A stretch of 64,000 nucleotides of DNA from Megalonaias nervosa (GCA_016617855.1 JAECUM010001794.1:1-64000); one strand, 5' to 3'. Shown: positions 40,501 through 56,026, counted from the stretch's first letter. Program-made: numbers and translations. The notes: generated by a model not told the origin, from the letters alone.

Positions 40501-43500
40501 CCTTGCCAGCCATACTGTATTTCAGATCAACATCATTTTTATTTATGATCAACCAGACATGATAAAAAGTCTTTTGGTGAAAACCCTATACAGCTTGGGT
40601 CTGACATCTGTTTTGGATAAATTAATGTAACAAGATTTGGCATTCATGTCTGAAGTCAGATTGGCACCATTTTCACAGACACCACATGTCTCTGAACAAA
40701 AACCCCCATGTAGATATGACTAGGACTGAAACAGCTAATAATTTCTGTAACTGATTACTCATAATAAAGTAATGGAATCATTACCAGTTAGTCACAGTAG
40801 TATACATCTCCTTGTGTAAAGAATACAAATAGGCAAGAATGAAACCATAATCAAAATTTCTCACTTCTAAAATCTAGTGAAACTTAACATGTTACTTTTT
40901 CTGATACAAATATATTTCCTGCTTTTTTTTTTTTTTCAAGAGCTTCAGGTATACATTCTATCTTTAATTCTTAGTCATATTCTCTGCCAGTTCATGCAGT
41001 AGTTAGTAATCAGCACCAATCAGGATTGGCTGCATTTGCGGTGGTTGTGTTAAAATGTTACAATTTGTGCTAAAGTTTTTTTTTTTTAAGAACAGGCAGG
41101 AAGTGAGACGTTTTATTCAAATTTTCAATTTGGTTAACATGAGGCAGGGGAGCCAGTTAACCAGTTACCAAATTTGGTAACCAGTTATCGCTGATACTTG
41201 AATTGTCAACAGTTATTCAGATGATCATTACACTCCTAGACATGACTATCTATTCAGGAAGAATAGTAATAACATTTTTAAGATGTCCACAGTGGTTGCC
41301 ATATTGGATGTCCAAGGGTACAATTTCATTTAGGACCAACTAGACACCATAAGAAGTCTTTCTGTGGAAACTCCATATCAAAATGTCCATCCATTCATGA
41401 GAAAAGATAAGTTTTTCAAGATGGATGACATGGCAGCCATATTGGATGTCCGATTGACACCATTTTTATTTAAGCCCATCCAGTCATCATAAGAACTCTT
41501 TTAGTAGAAACTCCATATTGATACAACCATGCATTTATGCAGAGAAAAAGTAAGCTTTTCAAGATCATTGGCAAGGCAGATGTACCAGATGGTACCATTA
41601 TCATTTATACCTTTTAATGAAAATGCCTTGTCAACACAACCATCTGCTCAGAAGGAACCGCAATAACAAGATTTACAAGACGACCACCATGGCAGCCATA
41701 GTGGATATAAGATTTGTACCATTTTCATTTAAGTCAACTGGATATAAATAGATGTTTTAAAGAAAACCCATTGCTATAATTACCGATCATAAAAAGTGAT
41801 TCAGTGAAAATCCCATTCTGATATGACCATCAATTCAGAAGGTGCAGCGATAACAAAACTTTCACGTAGACATCAACTTGGTACTAGGCAGTACAGGCAG
41901 TCTTTCAGTGGCAAACCCATGTATATATGACCATTCATTAAGAAAAGTAGTAACAAGATTTTCAAGCAGGCTTCCATGGCAGTAATATTGTCTGTCAGAT
42001 CAGCACCACTTTCATTTATGCTCTACTAGATATCATAAGAAGTCTATTAGTGAAACCCCATGTTGACATAACCATGTGTTCACATTCCCCACAGCTCATA
42101 CTTTCAGAATATGTGCTTGATGTCAAGCAGTTTTGATTTTTGGGTTGTCTCAACTTTAGTACAATGTCTACATGCATTAGTACATGAGCACATTTGACTG
42201 GATCCTCTCCTTACTTCTAACACTGATTGAAATTAAACCAAAAACATGGGAAACAAGAATCCCTCAAAGGGATTAATGCTCTACTGTCTGAAAATAATTT
42301 TCAAGAATTTAAAATAAACCATCAAAGTTTCAAATTACCATAGCTGCAGTCATACTGGATGCAACATTGGCACCACTGTCATTTACGACACTGGAACTCT
42401 TTTGGTGAAAACCCCATGTTGCCATGACCATCCATTTAGGATAATTAGAGGCATGTTCATTGTGGCAGCCATATCTGAGGTCATATCAGCAATATTCTCC
42501 TTTAGGAGGATTAGCAATAACAAGATTCTCAAGATAGCTGCCATGATGGCCATACTGGATTTGAGATCAGCGCATTGATATTTAATACTATCCTGACATC
42601 ACAAGAAAACTTTTGTTGAAATACCCAATGCTGACATAACTTTCTGTCTATGAGTGTTGATTTTCAAGAAGATCTCCGACTAGCACAAATTTTATTTAAG
42701 ACCAGTATACCCCATAATAGGTTTTCCAGTGAAAAACCACACAATCATAAGGCTTTCCATTCCCGATGGTTGCTTTGGTAGCTATACTTGATATTAGTCT
42801 GACACCATGTTCATTTTGGAAAAATTAGTGCTGAAAGTGCTAAGCGAAACCCCATTTTAAGATGACCATCCATTCTGCGGAGTAGTGATAACAAGATTTT
42901 CAACACTATGATGGCCATATTGGATGTCCAAGCAGAACCATCACATAAGCTAAACTGGCATAAGACCAGTTGAGCCAAAACCTAAAGCAGCTCAGATGCA
43001 CTTCATTGTGATGTATTGTCAATACTGTCTCATAAGAAGCCATGTAGTAAAAAACCCATGGTGATATGACTATTGAGAGTAGAATGATTTTCATCATGGC
43101 TTCCATGGTGGTCATATACTGCATGTTCCAGGGTTGCCATTTACATTAGGACCAGCAAGACCACAGAATGAATGTGTCTAACAATGTTTTAGGAGTAGCA
43201 ATAGCAAATATGTACTAGCAGAAGCTCGAAAACAGGTGAAAGGAACAAGCTCTTCTGTTCCACAATTCATGGAGATCAATATGGAGTTTGTATTGATGAT
43301 GTAATGTAATTATTAAAACTTTGGGAACCGTTGAGTAGGCATTGATCTTACAAAATCAGTCTACCTCAATACAAGAAGTCTGGCTAGAGCTGTGAAGTAA
43401 GCACTGATTTTACAAAGCCAGCCTAAGTTAATACAATAAGTCTGGCTGAATCTAATTAACACCAATAAGCCGTTAAATACAGTCAAACCTGTGTAAAGTA

Positions 43501-46500
43501 ACCAATCAGAAGAGAAGCTAGACTGCTAAATACAGTCAAACCTGTGTAAAATGACCACTCAAAAAAGAAGCTAAAAACTTGTGCACAATAACTACTCTGA
43601 AGAGAAGCCAGATAGCTGATAGTCTAACTGTGTAAAAATGACAACTCAAAAATAGAAACTAGAGGGCTAAATACTGCATCACATATCCATTCAAAAGAGA
43701 AGCTAAACTGTAATTGTCATTAAAAGGTGGGTCTTTAAATATCTAATGATTTATGTATAAATAGGACCTAAACTATAGATACAGGTAACTTAATGGCATA
43801 GATGCTTGTCATATGATGATGGATGCAACAGTTGGTTTACCTGTACATGATAGTGTACACAATGTAACACCTAACTCCAATTCATAACAATGAAGTCCTC
43901 TAAAGCTATGTTTCCTCTAATACAAATCTGATAGCAAAATTAGCTTAATTTTCATTTGAATTTTACTTACAAGGAGAGTCCCCTTTGAATGAAAGTCTGA
44001 AATCAGGCAGCTGCCATTAATAAAGAAGCATCCTTTCTTGATTTTCATCATGGCATCTCCCTGAAATAAAGTACACATATTATATTACCCCATATGTATA
44101 TGCAATCCAGTATGTATGTATGTATGTATAAGTGTTTTACAGAATACCTATATAAAAGTGACTACTAGTGCCAACAAAAAGTTTTAAAAATTTACAATTA
44201 GACTGCATAACAATTAAGGAAGCTAAAACTGTCCAAATAAATGTATGAACAAGTACAATTTTTTTACAATGTATATAAAATAACATTAAAATTTGAAAAG
44301 TTGCTTCCCTGCTCTGGATAATTCTTGATTATTAGAATTTTCCTTTACTCAGAGCATAGATCTCTTAGTAACAGAAAATTCTAATAATCAAGATGGAAAT
44401 TTATTCTATAAACCACAATCTCTTAAAAAGTCCAAGATTTTCTTGGGTGGTACATCTTCATAGTTTTTGGAAGCAGTTCATGTCAAAATACTTCTGTCAC
44501 GGGGTGTAAATGGACACACTCAGCAAGAATGTGCTCAACTGTCAGCAGACACTGGCAGGGTATACGAACAGATCGAGATTCACCCTTCAGGAGGTATGCA
44601 TGAGTCAGGTGTACATGTCCACAACATGATGGTACAATACCATTTCATCTCACTGATTTGTTCTGTACAAGGGATGCCACTCTTCCATAGTTATTTTGAT
44701 GTTCTTAAGCTTGTGGAGTTTTCACTCCACATATTTTGTATGACAAACATGCTCATGCATTCATTTGAAGTCAGTATATGAAATCTTTAATTTTGGAACT
44801 AGATGACTGCAGGGCAGCTTTGGCTGCTTTATCTGCCCTTTTAGCACCTTATGCCAATGTGCTTAGGTAGCCAACATTACTGATTACTTTACTCAGATCC
44901 TATGCGATCATGTTTCTCTAATACCTGGTATCTGGCACAGTCCAGATAGACAACATCACAACCAGATTAACTACATCTTGGTGAAAAGACAATTCAGCAC
45001 AGAACAGAATATCGCCAGAACACGAAATTTCCCAGGAGTAGATACTGGAAGTGATCGTGATTTATAAAAGCCAACATTTTACATCCACCTGAAAATGGGG
45101 GCCCCGAGTGGCCAAGTGGTCTAAAGCATTCTCCGTTACGGATCACTGCCATCCCACCTCTGTCTGCATGGGTTCGAGTCTCGGATTCGGCCAATGTGGG
45201 TATGTGAGAAAGCTTGCCAGTAGCTTCTCGTGGGTCGGTGGGTCTTTCCGGGGTTTTCCTGGGTTCTTCCTCCACCATTAATACTGGCCACCATGTACAG
45301 CCTATCGTGTGCTGAAAAATGGCATTAAACCCCACAACAACAACAACAATAACAACCACCTGAAAATGAGCAAAAAGCCAATTTCTCTTTAACCCTCCTA
45401 TAAGTCTGGGTGTACTTTGAAAGTCAGTCTGTAAGGGGTGACTTGGTTTAAGTCAGTGTTGCACTTTGGAAAAGTAGGCAAGTGAAAATGGATGAATTGA
45501 TAGACTGATTGGAAAAATAATGAAACTGTGTACAATGAATGTAATTATATTGTAGAATATGCAAAAAATAAAATTGGCAACTGTTATAAATGTAATAAAA
45601 TCAATAGAAATCAATAATTCTTGACATTTTAAATCCATTTATCTGATAAATCCATGAATTCTATTATGGGTCATATACTAGTATCAAAATAGTGGTCCAG
45701 AATGATCTGATTCACAATGTCCCATAATAAGGTAATTCCACACATCTTAAAAATAAACAATGGAAGTCAAGTCCACATTTTTATGATTCAGAGTATCCTA
45801 CAAATGATAGTGTTTAATGTCATCTGTTTGATGCCCAAGAATTCATCATCATCTAAGTCACCACATGAACTCCTTCACTGTTGTCTGGTAGTTGTAAATA
45901 TCACCTGATTCTGATTCCTGGTCTTTACCATCATCTGCAGGTGCTTAGACTGAGTTTGGATATGTAAGTGACACTTTGATCATACAGTCTGTAAAAGCTA
46001 TTAATGGATATGCCACAAATGAACAGTGTTCAACTGAGCACCTACTGTTATTGAATATAGGACTCTACTTGACAATGAACAAGTATCAAATTCATGGCTA
46101 GATCAAAGGGCTGTCAGCTGGGAAAACAAAGCATGTGCTGCCTTTGCAAGTGAAGGGATTATCAACCCATGTATAGTGCAGGTAACTAATGAAATATCAC
46201 TTGGAAATTTGGCTTATGAAAAGACAAATACAAACCAAATCAAAACACAATGCAATACATATATGGGTTGTTCAAACTTGTATAAAAATGGAGGTAAGGT
46301 AATATACTTATTAGTAAACAACCACGGTAAATAATATTGATGTACACATCACTTTGTTGTGAGTAATATTTAATTCAATACTTTTCAAATGATTAAAATC
46401 CAAATAAATGTAGACTCTGTAATGAGTAACATAATGAAATAGATCTAATACTATTTTAACTGAGAGCTTTATATGTACTGCAATCATCTGGAGTTTCCAA

Positions 46501-49500
46501 TATTACCCCTAGATTTATCTATTTTGATTTTTTGGTTGTGCTTACAAAATGATTCCTGCTCTGCATGAATTAAATATTCAGTAAAAAAATAAACATTGAC
46601 TTAAAAGCAAGTATATATGATAGTATTTTAATTAATTTGTCTGTGAGGATTTTTATTATTTGTGAACCTCCTGCCCATATCTGAGACAGACTGGTTTCCT
46701 CTTGCAGCCATCTTTGTGGTGGTCATATTTCTGACAGATGAAACACCAGATGGTACTTTTGCCCAAACTTCCCTGAAAATCTTGTTGAATTTTTTTCAGC
46801 ACAGAAAATGATTTTACTACATCTACATTGCAGTGAGGTAGTAGCAAATATGCTAGGTGGTGTTATGTCGTACACAACATAATGACTCATGTTGATAAGG
46901 TGTTTGCAGTGTGTGCAAAAAAATAAAATGTTTCCCTTTGCTGCTGTGCTTCACAAAGTCAAACTGTTTCCAGGAGATCTGAAATCTAGTTTTGCTGGGC
47001 TTTGATTGTTTTGCAGGTGGCTCATCTTTTCCTAAATGAAAGCTGCATTCTGACATTTTGCCATAAAAAAATGAACCACACTTTTCCACTATTCTGATCA
47101 CTTTTACACTATTCTGATCACTGAATAATCATGTTTTATATATTGAATAAATTCTGACTTTCAAGAAGCGCTGATGGCTTAAACATTCTTGTCCAAATCA
47201 GTGGTGTAATAACTTTGTTATTCAACATGCAGCACTATAACTATACGTAACTAAAACAAATTGAGCTGTTCCACTAAGTGTACTTTGCACACGATTCACC
47301 TATGCAAATCAGCCTATTGAGCTCTCCCATGGCAGTGTTCAAATGACTTGACATCATCCTAGCTCTTCTCAACCAATTAAGTAAGAAATCTGTGAAATGG
47401 TGGATGTTTATCTCTGATCTCCTTACCTGGTCTCCAACCTACCAAAATTTATTGAAAATTGTGTTTTTCGAAACACAACTGTATTGGAGGGTGGGGGAAT
47501 ACAAAATTCATGTTTTCACATGATTCACCATGTCATGACAGGTAGGAATAATGGGCCATCACTCTCTCTCATTGAGGAAATATTTTACTGCCTAATCCTT
47601 CTGATATTCTGAATGTATCTAAAATTTAAAATGTTTATATGCAGTTTTACATTGCTTTTATCAGAGCTGCAACTGTATTGACAACAATTATCAATTTCAT
47701 CTTTGATGCATTTTGTTATCAACTGGATATTCAATACAAATATTAACACGTACACGAAAATTTCTTGATCCAGTTAAGGAATATACTATTTAACTCCATT
47801 TCATTAGAACAACCAATAACACAAGTCTGTTTTATTAATGAGAACACATATTTTCATCTGAAAACAAAGGTTTAAAGGAATGTGATGTCTGGCCTGCAAA
47901 CAATTTTATGACACACAATGCTCCATCTACAACATTGTTGATAAAGTGATTGTTAGAAGTGAGGGAGCCTTATAATGAGGGAATACAGCTGTGGCACAAC
48001 TGTATGCAAAAATACAAAATGATCTGTTAAAGGCATACATAATAAGAAAACATTCATCTTCATTTATCAGACATTTAACCTATCCTGACCTATGGCAACA
48101 ACCGGTATATGGCAAGAACTGGTCTTCAATCAATAGGTATTTAATGATGCAAGGTCGAATTATAATTGCTCTCAGTTTACTTGAACAAAAATTAATATTA
48201 TTCCAGTTATAAAACAACTTCAGTTTAACAAAGTTAAAGAGATTCATGACAATTTCCATGACATGAGAAAAGCAATCATATACTGTACTGAGATGTTTTA
48301 CTGTCAGGGACTATTGTCATGGAATTGCAAAAATTTTGACACTACAAAGCTTTAACACAATCTTAAATTTGATCCCATAGTCATAGATATATCTGCCAGA
48401 AATCAACACATATATATTGCTATCTGCTAAACTGAGGCATGAAATAATCAGACTATCCAATGTTTTAAAAAAGCCTTCCTATCTCAATATGGAAATATTT
48501 GAATAATAGACAGATCAGCACTTTATAACATAACCTGCATGCATACAGGTCCGATCTGTATCTCCCCACCCACAGAAACTAATGCCAGGTTGTATTAATT
48601 GTAAATTACTCTTGTTAGTCCTATTATTGATATGGGCTTACTTATTATGGTAAGATTACTCTCAGGTGAAAGTATTAATATATGTTTCATGTGGAGAATG
48701 ATTCCTGGTGTACATTAAACTGATGATGCTCAAAACATTTAGGCATTAGCACGATTTATATATTGTCTGCAAAAAGTTGTAGGGAGCTGGTAGAGTGTCT
48801 GATTTGTAATCCTAGAGTACCCAGGCTGACTGCATTGGTGTGTCATCCAGAAAGGTACTTAAAATATTTTATATATATAATTTTCATTAATGTCAAATAT
48901 TGTTCACTAAAAGTGCATCTCTCTGTCTCTCTGCATGCACACATTCATTTATACAAGATGTGAACTAACTACATAAAATATTTTAAAAAGAAGGCTTAAT
49001 TTAAGATCAGCTTATTTTCATATTCTGCAGTCATATTTTTCTATTAAATTAGATATTTTTCTAATATATACAAATACTTACAAGATCGACTTTCTCATTT
49101 AACCTGCTCAATCGTTTCTGAATCTCGCTGCAAATATAAAATTCCCACTTGGTAGTCTGACACTGAACCTTGATATAAAAAAAAAAGAAAACAGAAAATG
49201 ACTGCAGACAAATGTTACTGGGATCTAGCAACTCTGCTTAAATTTTCTATGCATTTGAGCCACTACCACAACCATCAGTAAAAAAAGGAAGGGATGTTAA
49301 AATGCTAAAACAACCTAAGCTTGATGCAAGTAAACCATCCTCAACAAATTTTGCATGTCAGTGATTAAAACTTGTGCTTTGACATAAAACTTAGCACATA
49401 GCAAAACAGCAAAATACTGAATATTTTAACTGATTTACATGTCCAGTCAAGGTTAATGGTCTCTACAGACAGACTGTGGACATCCTAACTACAGAGTAGT

Positions 49501-52500
49501 TATCCCCCTTTATTATTTTTGTTATCAAAGGCATGAGACACAGTACTGATGTTTCCAGATGTCCAACTTTCCATCCATGAGTCACACTCTGTTCTGCTCT
49601 GCAACTTTAGATGAAACTATAGGCTTTTATATCGTCTAGAAAGTGCATCAAAAACATGTAATGGAAGTCCTATCTTCAAGGGCAAGGTCACAGCTCCATA
49701 TTTAAATTTTTCAAGTACTTTCTTTTCCTTTCTATAAATTTAGACCAATTTTAGCTAAATGGATGATACTTGGAATATTTGTGTATCATTGTTCAAGGAT
49801 GTCCTGCATACATTTTTGTTATTTGGAGGGTGGATGAAGGTCCTATCTTTAGGTCACAGGTTATTAGAAGTTTTCCATCATACTTTCCTTTCCACTCAAA
49901 AACTTTAGACTCATTTGACTTGAACAGAATCTGATGTACCTATACAAATACATCAATAACGGAAAGTGTGTTGCATTGCAAATACCTGTGGTAATAGCTG
50001 TTAACTTTGCTATAAACATCTGTCAGTATGACACATCTCACTCTAGCACAATGACCAACTAATACTAACTCTATGCCTTGTGGTGTACTTTCCCAACATA
50101 GCTGCTTTCTGATGGTCGATGACAAACACTGACGTCTGCATTCCAACTTCCAAATGTAAAGTGTGGACTCTGTTCAACAAATTTTTGGGGTGCACATAAA
50201 ATTTACTATTGTCGAAGAACAATATATTCAAAAACTAAAAAACTACATCAGCAGCTCTTATTTTGTGAGTACTTTTATTCTCTATTTTAATTTTTTCAAA
50301 CAATATTGTACTAGTTGTATATACATGCAATGCACAGGAAAGAGAACAGAATTTCATCTTTAATTTTAAAGTTCGTTAAATTGTAGTCTCCTGCCACCAT
50401 TTTCTTTTATATTTTTGATATCACATTATATATCAGCTCTCAAACTTGTGTGTAAGTGAGAGAGAAAAAGGCAGCATTAAAGAATTTCATATTTTTTGAC
50501 ATTTGCCCCTGATGAATCTAATGTGGAAGGAAAGTTAGGTTATGATTGAAAATAAGCCCTAAATATTTCATCTCCTCTATGACAGAAAGACAACCATCAA
50601 GCTAGAACTCTGTGTCATCATGAAACTGATGTAATCATCAATGTACTTGCAAAGTTTTAGATCCTGAAAATCTGAGCCTCTTTTCTTCTGTCGATTTCTG
50701 AACTCTTTAAGCTTATCTGTAGTTGATATTCAATTGTATGCACACCTTTTCATCGATAGATCAAACTGTCGTCGACAAACAGTCAGTTCCTGGATTAAGG
50801 CATTACAGAACACTGGCAAATTTGATCTCCTGCAGAGAGCTTTCAGACTAGACGCTAGCTACCTTAACTCAGAAATATCTATCTTTCACAAAATTGGAGA
50901 TACAACATTAGGCAGACTCCTCTTAGACCCAGGTTAAATATGTCATTTGTTCATAACACAAACAAAAATGTGGCACAGGTCACAACATGATACTGTAGAA
51001 TTCTGTCTCTTTTTATGCACAAAATAATTAAATTATCTCCATGATGACCACATGGATTTTGCACAAAAATATTCTAGTTTCCACAAAAGTGATAAGGAAA
51101 CAGTTGAAATGACACAAACATTATCGTACATACAATTTGTATGGTATGTAATTTTCTTCATAATTCATTCTTTAGTCTGGAATATTTTCAATCACCAAAT
51201 ATATTTTGAGAATAAAACATGTTTTACATGCAAGATTTCAAATGAAATAACAACTTTGACAATGTAAATTTCATGATAAAAAATCCAAACTCTTGAATTA
51301 TCTGTCTGAATATATGCCAATGAATAATCTTCACACGAAGGAAAAAAAACTTGTAGTCTCATCTCCCCCTCATTACGCTTCTAATTATCTGAATAACTGT
51401 AAATGGCATACAAAATGTATGTAGAAAATTTTGATAAATTTAAAACAATGGGAATAGTTTATGTACAAAAAATACTCTTTCTATATGGAAGTTCATCCTA
51501 CAATGTTTAAATTTTGAACTGGAATTCAACACAGTTACTGGAATGTATATACTGTATGTAGTCACTTGAAATTCAAATCAAACTGCAAACAACAAAGATC
51601 CTGATCTGCCATAGCATAATGCACCTGTAGATCAGGGTCTGTGCTGTTTGCTCTACTGATTACTCCTATTAAACTGCACAGACCCGGATCTGCTGGTACA
51701 TAATGTGATGGCAGATCCAGGTCTGTGCAGTCTGCAGTACAGCTTGCCTTGTAAGCAAGTATATATGGTATATATTTCGAGTAGTGCAGTTTTTATAATA
51801 TTTAATAATAGGCACAGCTGACCTGATATTGCTCACCTGGCTAGTTGACAGGTCACTTGCAAATGTATTGAAACTGTAGAGAGGAAACAAAAGCTTGGAC
51901 TATATACTTGCCACATTGTTTAATAATGTTGGTGTCATTTATCTTCTTTTCTGGACTATATTTATATGATCACTTCCTCTGATTAGAAGGACCAATCATT
52001 TATACATACAACAAGCATCCACTCCTGGATCTCTCCTAACCCACGGGGACAAGGCCCTGATTCACAACTGAGAAAAATGTTTATATCCCCACCCATCAAG
52101 TACATACACTTACCTGGCATTTGAAGTTTAATCTGTACAAACAGATTGTATTACAGGGGTTCATAGCCTCTCTAGGGACCCACCCCTTGAGTCATAAATT
52201 AAAAAGCAAGGGAGTTGTGGTTGGTTAGACTCTTCATCAAAAGAATGTGGTTCATATACCACTATTTAATCAGTCTGGATTCTCATCAATATGCACAGAA
52301 CTCACTCATAATTGAATTAATTTGAGATCTTGATAATATAAGCTTTATATATAGTATATATAGTACCATTTTTATAAATCTTTGGTATGACTCAGCCGGG
52401 GTTCGAACCTGTGACCTCCTGCATCCAAGGCGGATGCTCTAACCACTAGGCCAATGGAGTGGTGAAACATAATGCAAATAATTAGAGGTCTCAATGATAA

Positions 52501-55500
52501 TAAACTTACATATCTGATTACAATCTGATCTGAAACTATGCCTATGGGGTGTTCACAAGTGTTGATAAATGGACAGATGACAGATTAAGAACATGACTCC
52601 TCTCATTGGACTGATGCTCCACTGGGCGAAAATAAATTCCAGGAATTCAAGATAAGACCATTTCTTCTTTTTAACTGGAGTGTTGAAACCATCTCAAATA
52701 TTGTACAGCAATAAAAAAATTCAAATCAGCTGCTGTGGTATGCATTTTGGATGTCAACTTGGCATCATTTTCATTCAGGCAAAGTAGTCATCATTAAATG
52801 TGTTATGGTGAAAATCCCATGTCATAATGATCATCCATTCAGGGGGCATAATGACGAGATTTTAAGAGAGTCATGTAGGAGTAGCAATAACAAGATCTTC
52901 AAGATGGCCACTTTGGCAGCCATATTGGTTGTCAGATTGGCACCACTTTCATTCAAGACCAAATAGACATCATAAGACTTTAAGTGAAAATATGTTGATA
53001 TGACCATCCATTCAGGAGGAGTAGCCACAATATTTTCAAGATGGCTGCCACAGCGAAAAGATTGGACTTCAAATCAACACATCATAAGTAGTCTTTCTAT
53101 GAAAACCCCATGCTGATACGACCATCCAATGAGGAGTAGTGATAAGATTTTCAAGAAGACTGCTGTGAAGCCCATATTGGATGTCAGATTAGCACCACAG
53201 GTATTATAAGAAGTTTTGCAGTGTAAACCCCATTTTGACCATTCATATGGGAAGAGTAGCAATAACAAGCTTTTGAAGATGGATAACAAAGATTTTCAAG
53301 ATGAATGCCATGGCCACCATACTGGATGTCCAGTTGGTACCATTTTTATTAGAACCAAGTAAACATCATAAGAAGTCTTTCAGTGAAAACCCAATGTTGA
53401 TATAACCATCCACTTAGGAGTAGTGACAACAAGATTTTCATGGTGGCTGCTGAGAAGGCCATATTACAGGTCAGATTGGCACCATTTTCATTTAGGACCA
53501 ACTAGACATCATAAGAAATCATTCAAAAAAAAAAACCCATGTTGATTTGACGATCTATTGTGAAGGAGTAGTGATATGTAGTATGTGTGTGTGGACCTAA
53601 TTTTAAAAATATAATGCTTACCTGTTGCTATTGCATAGATGGTGCTTTTCTGAGGGGAAAATACCCCAAATGTATGTGAACCAGAAGACTCCAGGACATT
53701 GGACCACCCCTGGACATCTCACACATTCTGCCCAGTCTTTTCAGAGGGAATAAGGCAGGTATTTCATTATTAAAATTAGTTTACTACCATCACACCCCCC
53801 CCTCCGGAAACTGCATTTAATGTCAGTAATTTCATACCTGTTGCTACTGCATAGCTGAATTTATCAGTTTGGTATCAGTCTATGATCCCACAAATGGCAT
53901 AAAAAAAGTAAACATGAGGAATACTCACCCTCACTAAAGAGTAGGAACCTGCTGCAGGATGGAATCTGCATGGGGTACTTTCTGACTGATCATGACTGGG
54001 CACAGTGAGAAGTGCCTTTGCTTTGGTGGGCAATTGAGTGAAGATAATAAGAAAAAGCAGAATGATAGTGCCAAAATGCAGATGCTATCACATCCTCCAA
54101 ATATGATGAAATTAGAAAGGCCCATGAGGCTGCAATGGCTCAAACCTCATGGGCTTTAGTTTTCATGAAAGACAAGTCCCTATCAGTAAGTGACTGGTAA
54201 ACTATCTTCATATTAATGCAATCCACTTGGAAATGGTGGAAAATCATTTGAATTTTTATTGGGGAGAAAAAGATGCTTCCTACCCTTCATGCTCCCTTTC
54301 GAAGCTGTGAAACAAAAATGTAAAGCCCTCAATTGGGAGTGGAGCAACTGCTGGAGGCTAATTCATTGCTAAAGAGCCTGATCGGCAAAAGGAGAAAAAC
54401 TGACTCTTCTTACTGAACTTGATATAGCCCTGCTTTAAGGATGGGTGTGAAGCTTGCCACTTTGCCTCAAATGTTAAAGCAAGCAAGAAAATGGTCCTAA
54501 TGGTTGGATTTTCGAAGGAAGCTTCACCCAAAGGTTCAGGGAGGGGGGGTTACTAGGGACTACAAGACTCAAGAAAAATTCCATTTAGGCATTAGAAAGT
54601 GCAACATTGGTCTTTGCAGCTTGAAAAATCTGATCAGGTCTGCTAAGTGAGAATCCGTCCTGATGGCAGGGCTTTTTGGACATTTTAGACTTGGAAAGGG
54701 CTGCTTGATAGCCTGTAATAGTAAAACCCAAGCATTGTTTTTCTTCAAAAAAGAAGAGAAGAAAAACAGCAACTGCACTCATTGAGGGACCAAAAGGTTT
54801 GACATGTTTTCTACTACATCAATCACAAAGTATTCTCCATTTGCATTCTTGACCTAGTGGTTAGAGCATCCGCCTTGGATAAGGGAGGTCATGGGTTCAA
54901 ACTCCGGCCAAGTCATACCAAAGACTTCTAAAAATGGTACTAACAGCTGCCTCACTAGGTGCTCAGCATTAAGAGGTTAGTGTTAGGATTGGTCGGCCTG
55001 GTGTCAGAATAATGTGACTGGGTGGGACATCATGCTACATGTCCGTTGCATGATGCCCCAGTACCAGACATCACTATAAACTGCCACACTGCAGACATCG
55101 TAGTGAAAACTAACTGAAAAATTTTTAAAGCTACGTTAAAAGTCCAGATCACACATACACACACACACACACATGCATCCTACACCTCAGATGTCGAACT
55201 TCTCCTGGACTGAATGATGCACTTGGCAACTTTGATTGAAAACATTTTCTTTGTGGAGAGATCACTGAGATGAGCCAAGCTTGAATGTGGAGACTCTGTG
55301 GGCTGTTGTGTACAGAAGAGAGAGCCCCCATATTGCAATAGGGATGGTCCACTAGCAGATCGAGATCACTGAACTATGATCACTGGGGCCAATGAAGGGT
55401 AACCAAAAGACCCAAGCAGTGAAGTGCCTGACTTGGTGTATAACCTGTGGGATCATCGTGAAAGATGCAAAGGCATAAGTGAACAGATAATCCATCTTCA

Positions 55501-55955
55501 GACTGAAAAAATTTCTAGGAATTCAAGATAAGACCATTTCTTCCTTTTAACTGCTGAGTGTTGAAACCAATTCATATTTTCCATGATGACAAGAGTTTCA
55601 AATTTGCTGCTGCTGATGACATATTGGATGTTGGATTGGCACCATTTTAATTTCAGAACAAGAAAACCCCCATAGTGATATACCATCCTTTTGGGAGGAG
55701 TAGAGATAACAATATCTTAAAGATGGCCATAATGAGGGTCAATTTGCATCATTTTCATTTAGGACCAACTAGATACCCTAAGATAAATGGATAAAAATGG
55801 GTATACTTGTATATCATTACTAGAAGGTGTGTTACCTTATGTGGGGTCCTAGCTTTAAAAAACATGGTCCCTGGCCAAGATTTAAAGTTTTTAAACACTC
55901 TCCTTTCCACTTTGTCACTTTTAATCTGTTTGTGATAAATCAATGAAATTTGGTT

Positions 55956-56026
<71 letters not shown>

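Noticed and set aside
45098..45185. A Leu or Ser tRNA gene
   Set aside because: It is repeated with the same body and (CAA)n tail elsewhere, so it is a SINE head.
54850..54925. A tRNA gene
   Set aside because: The A and B boxes belong to a SINE head. The acceptor and anticodon stems do not pair properly, and the SINE body follows.
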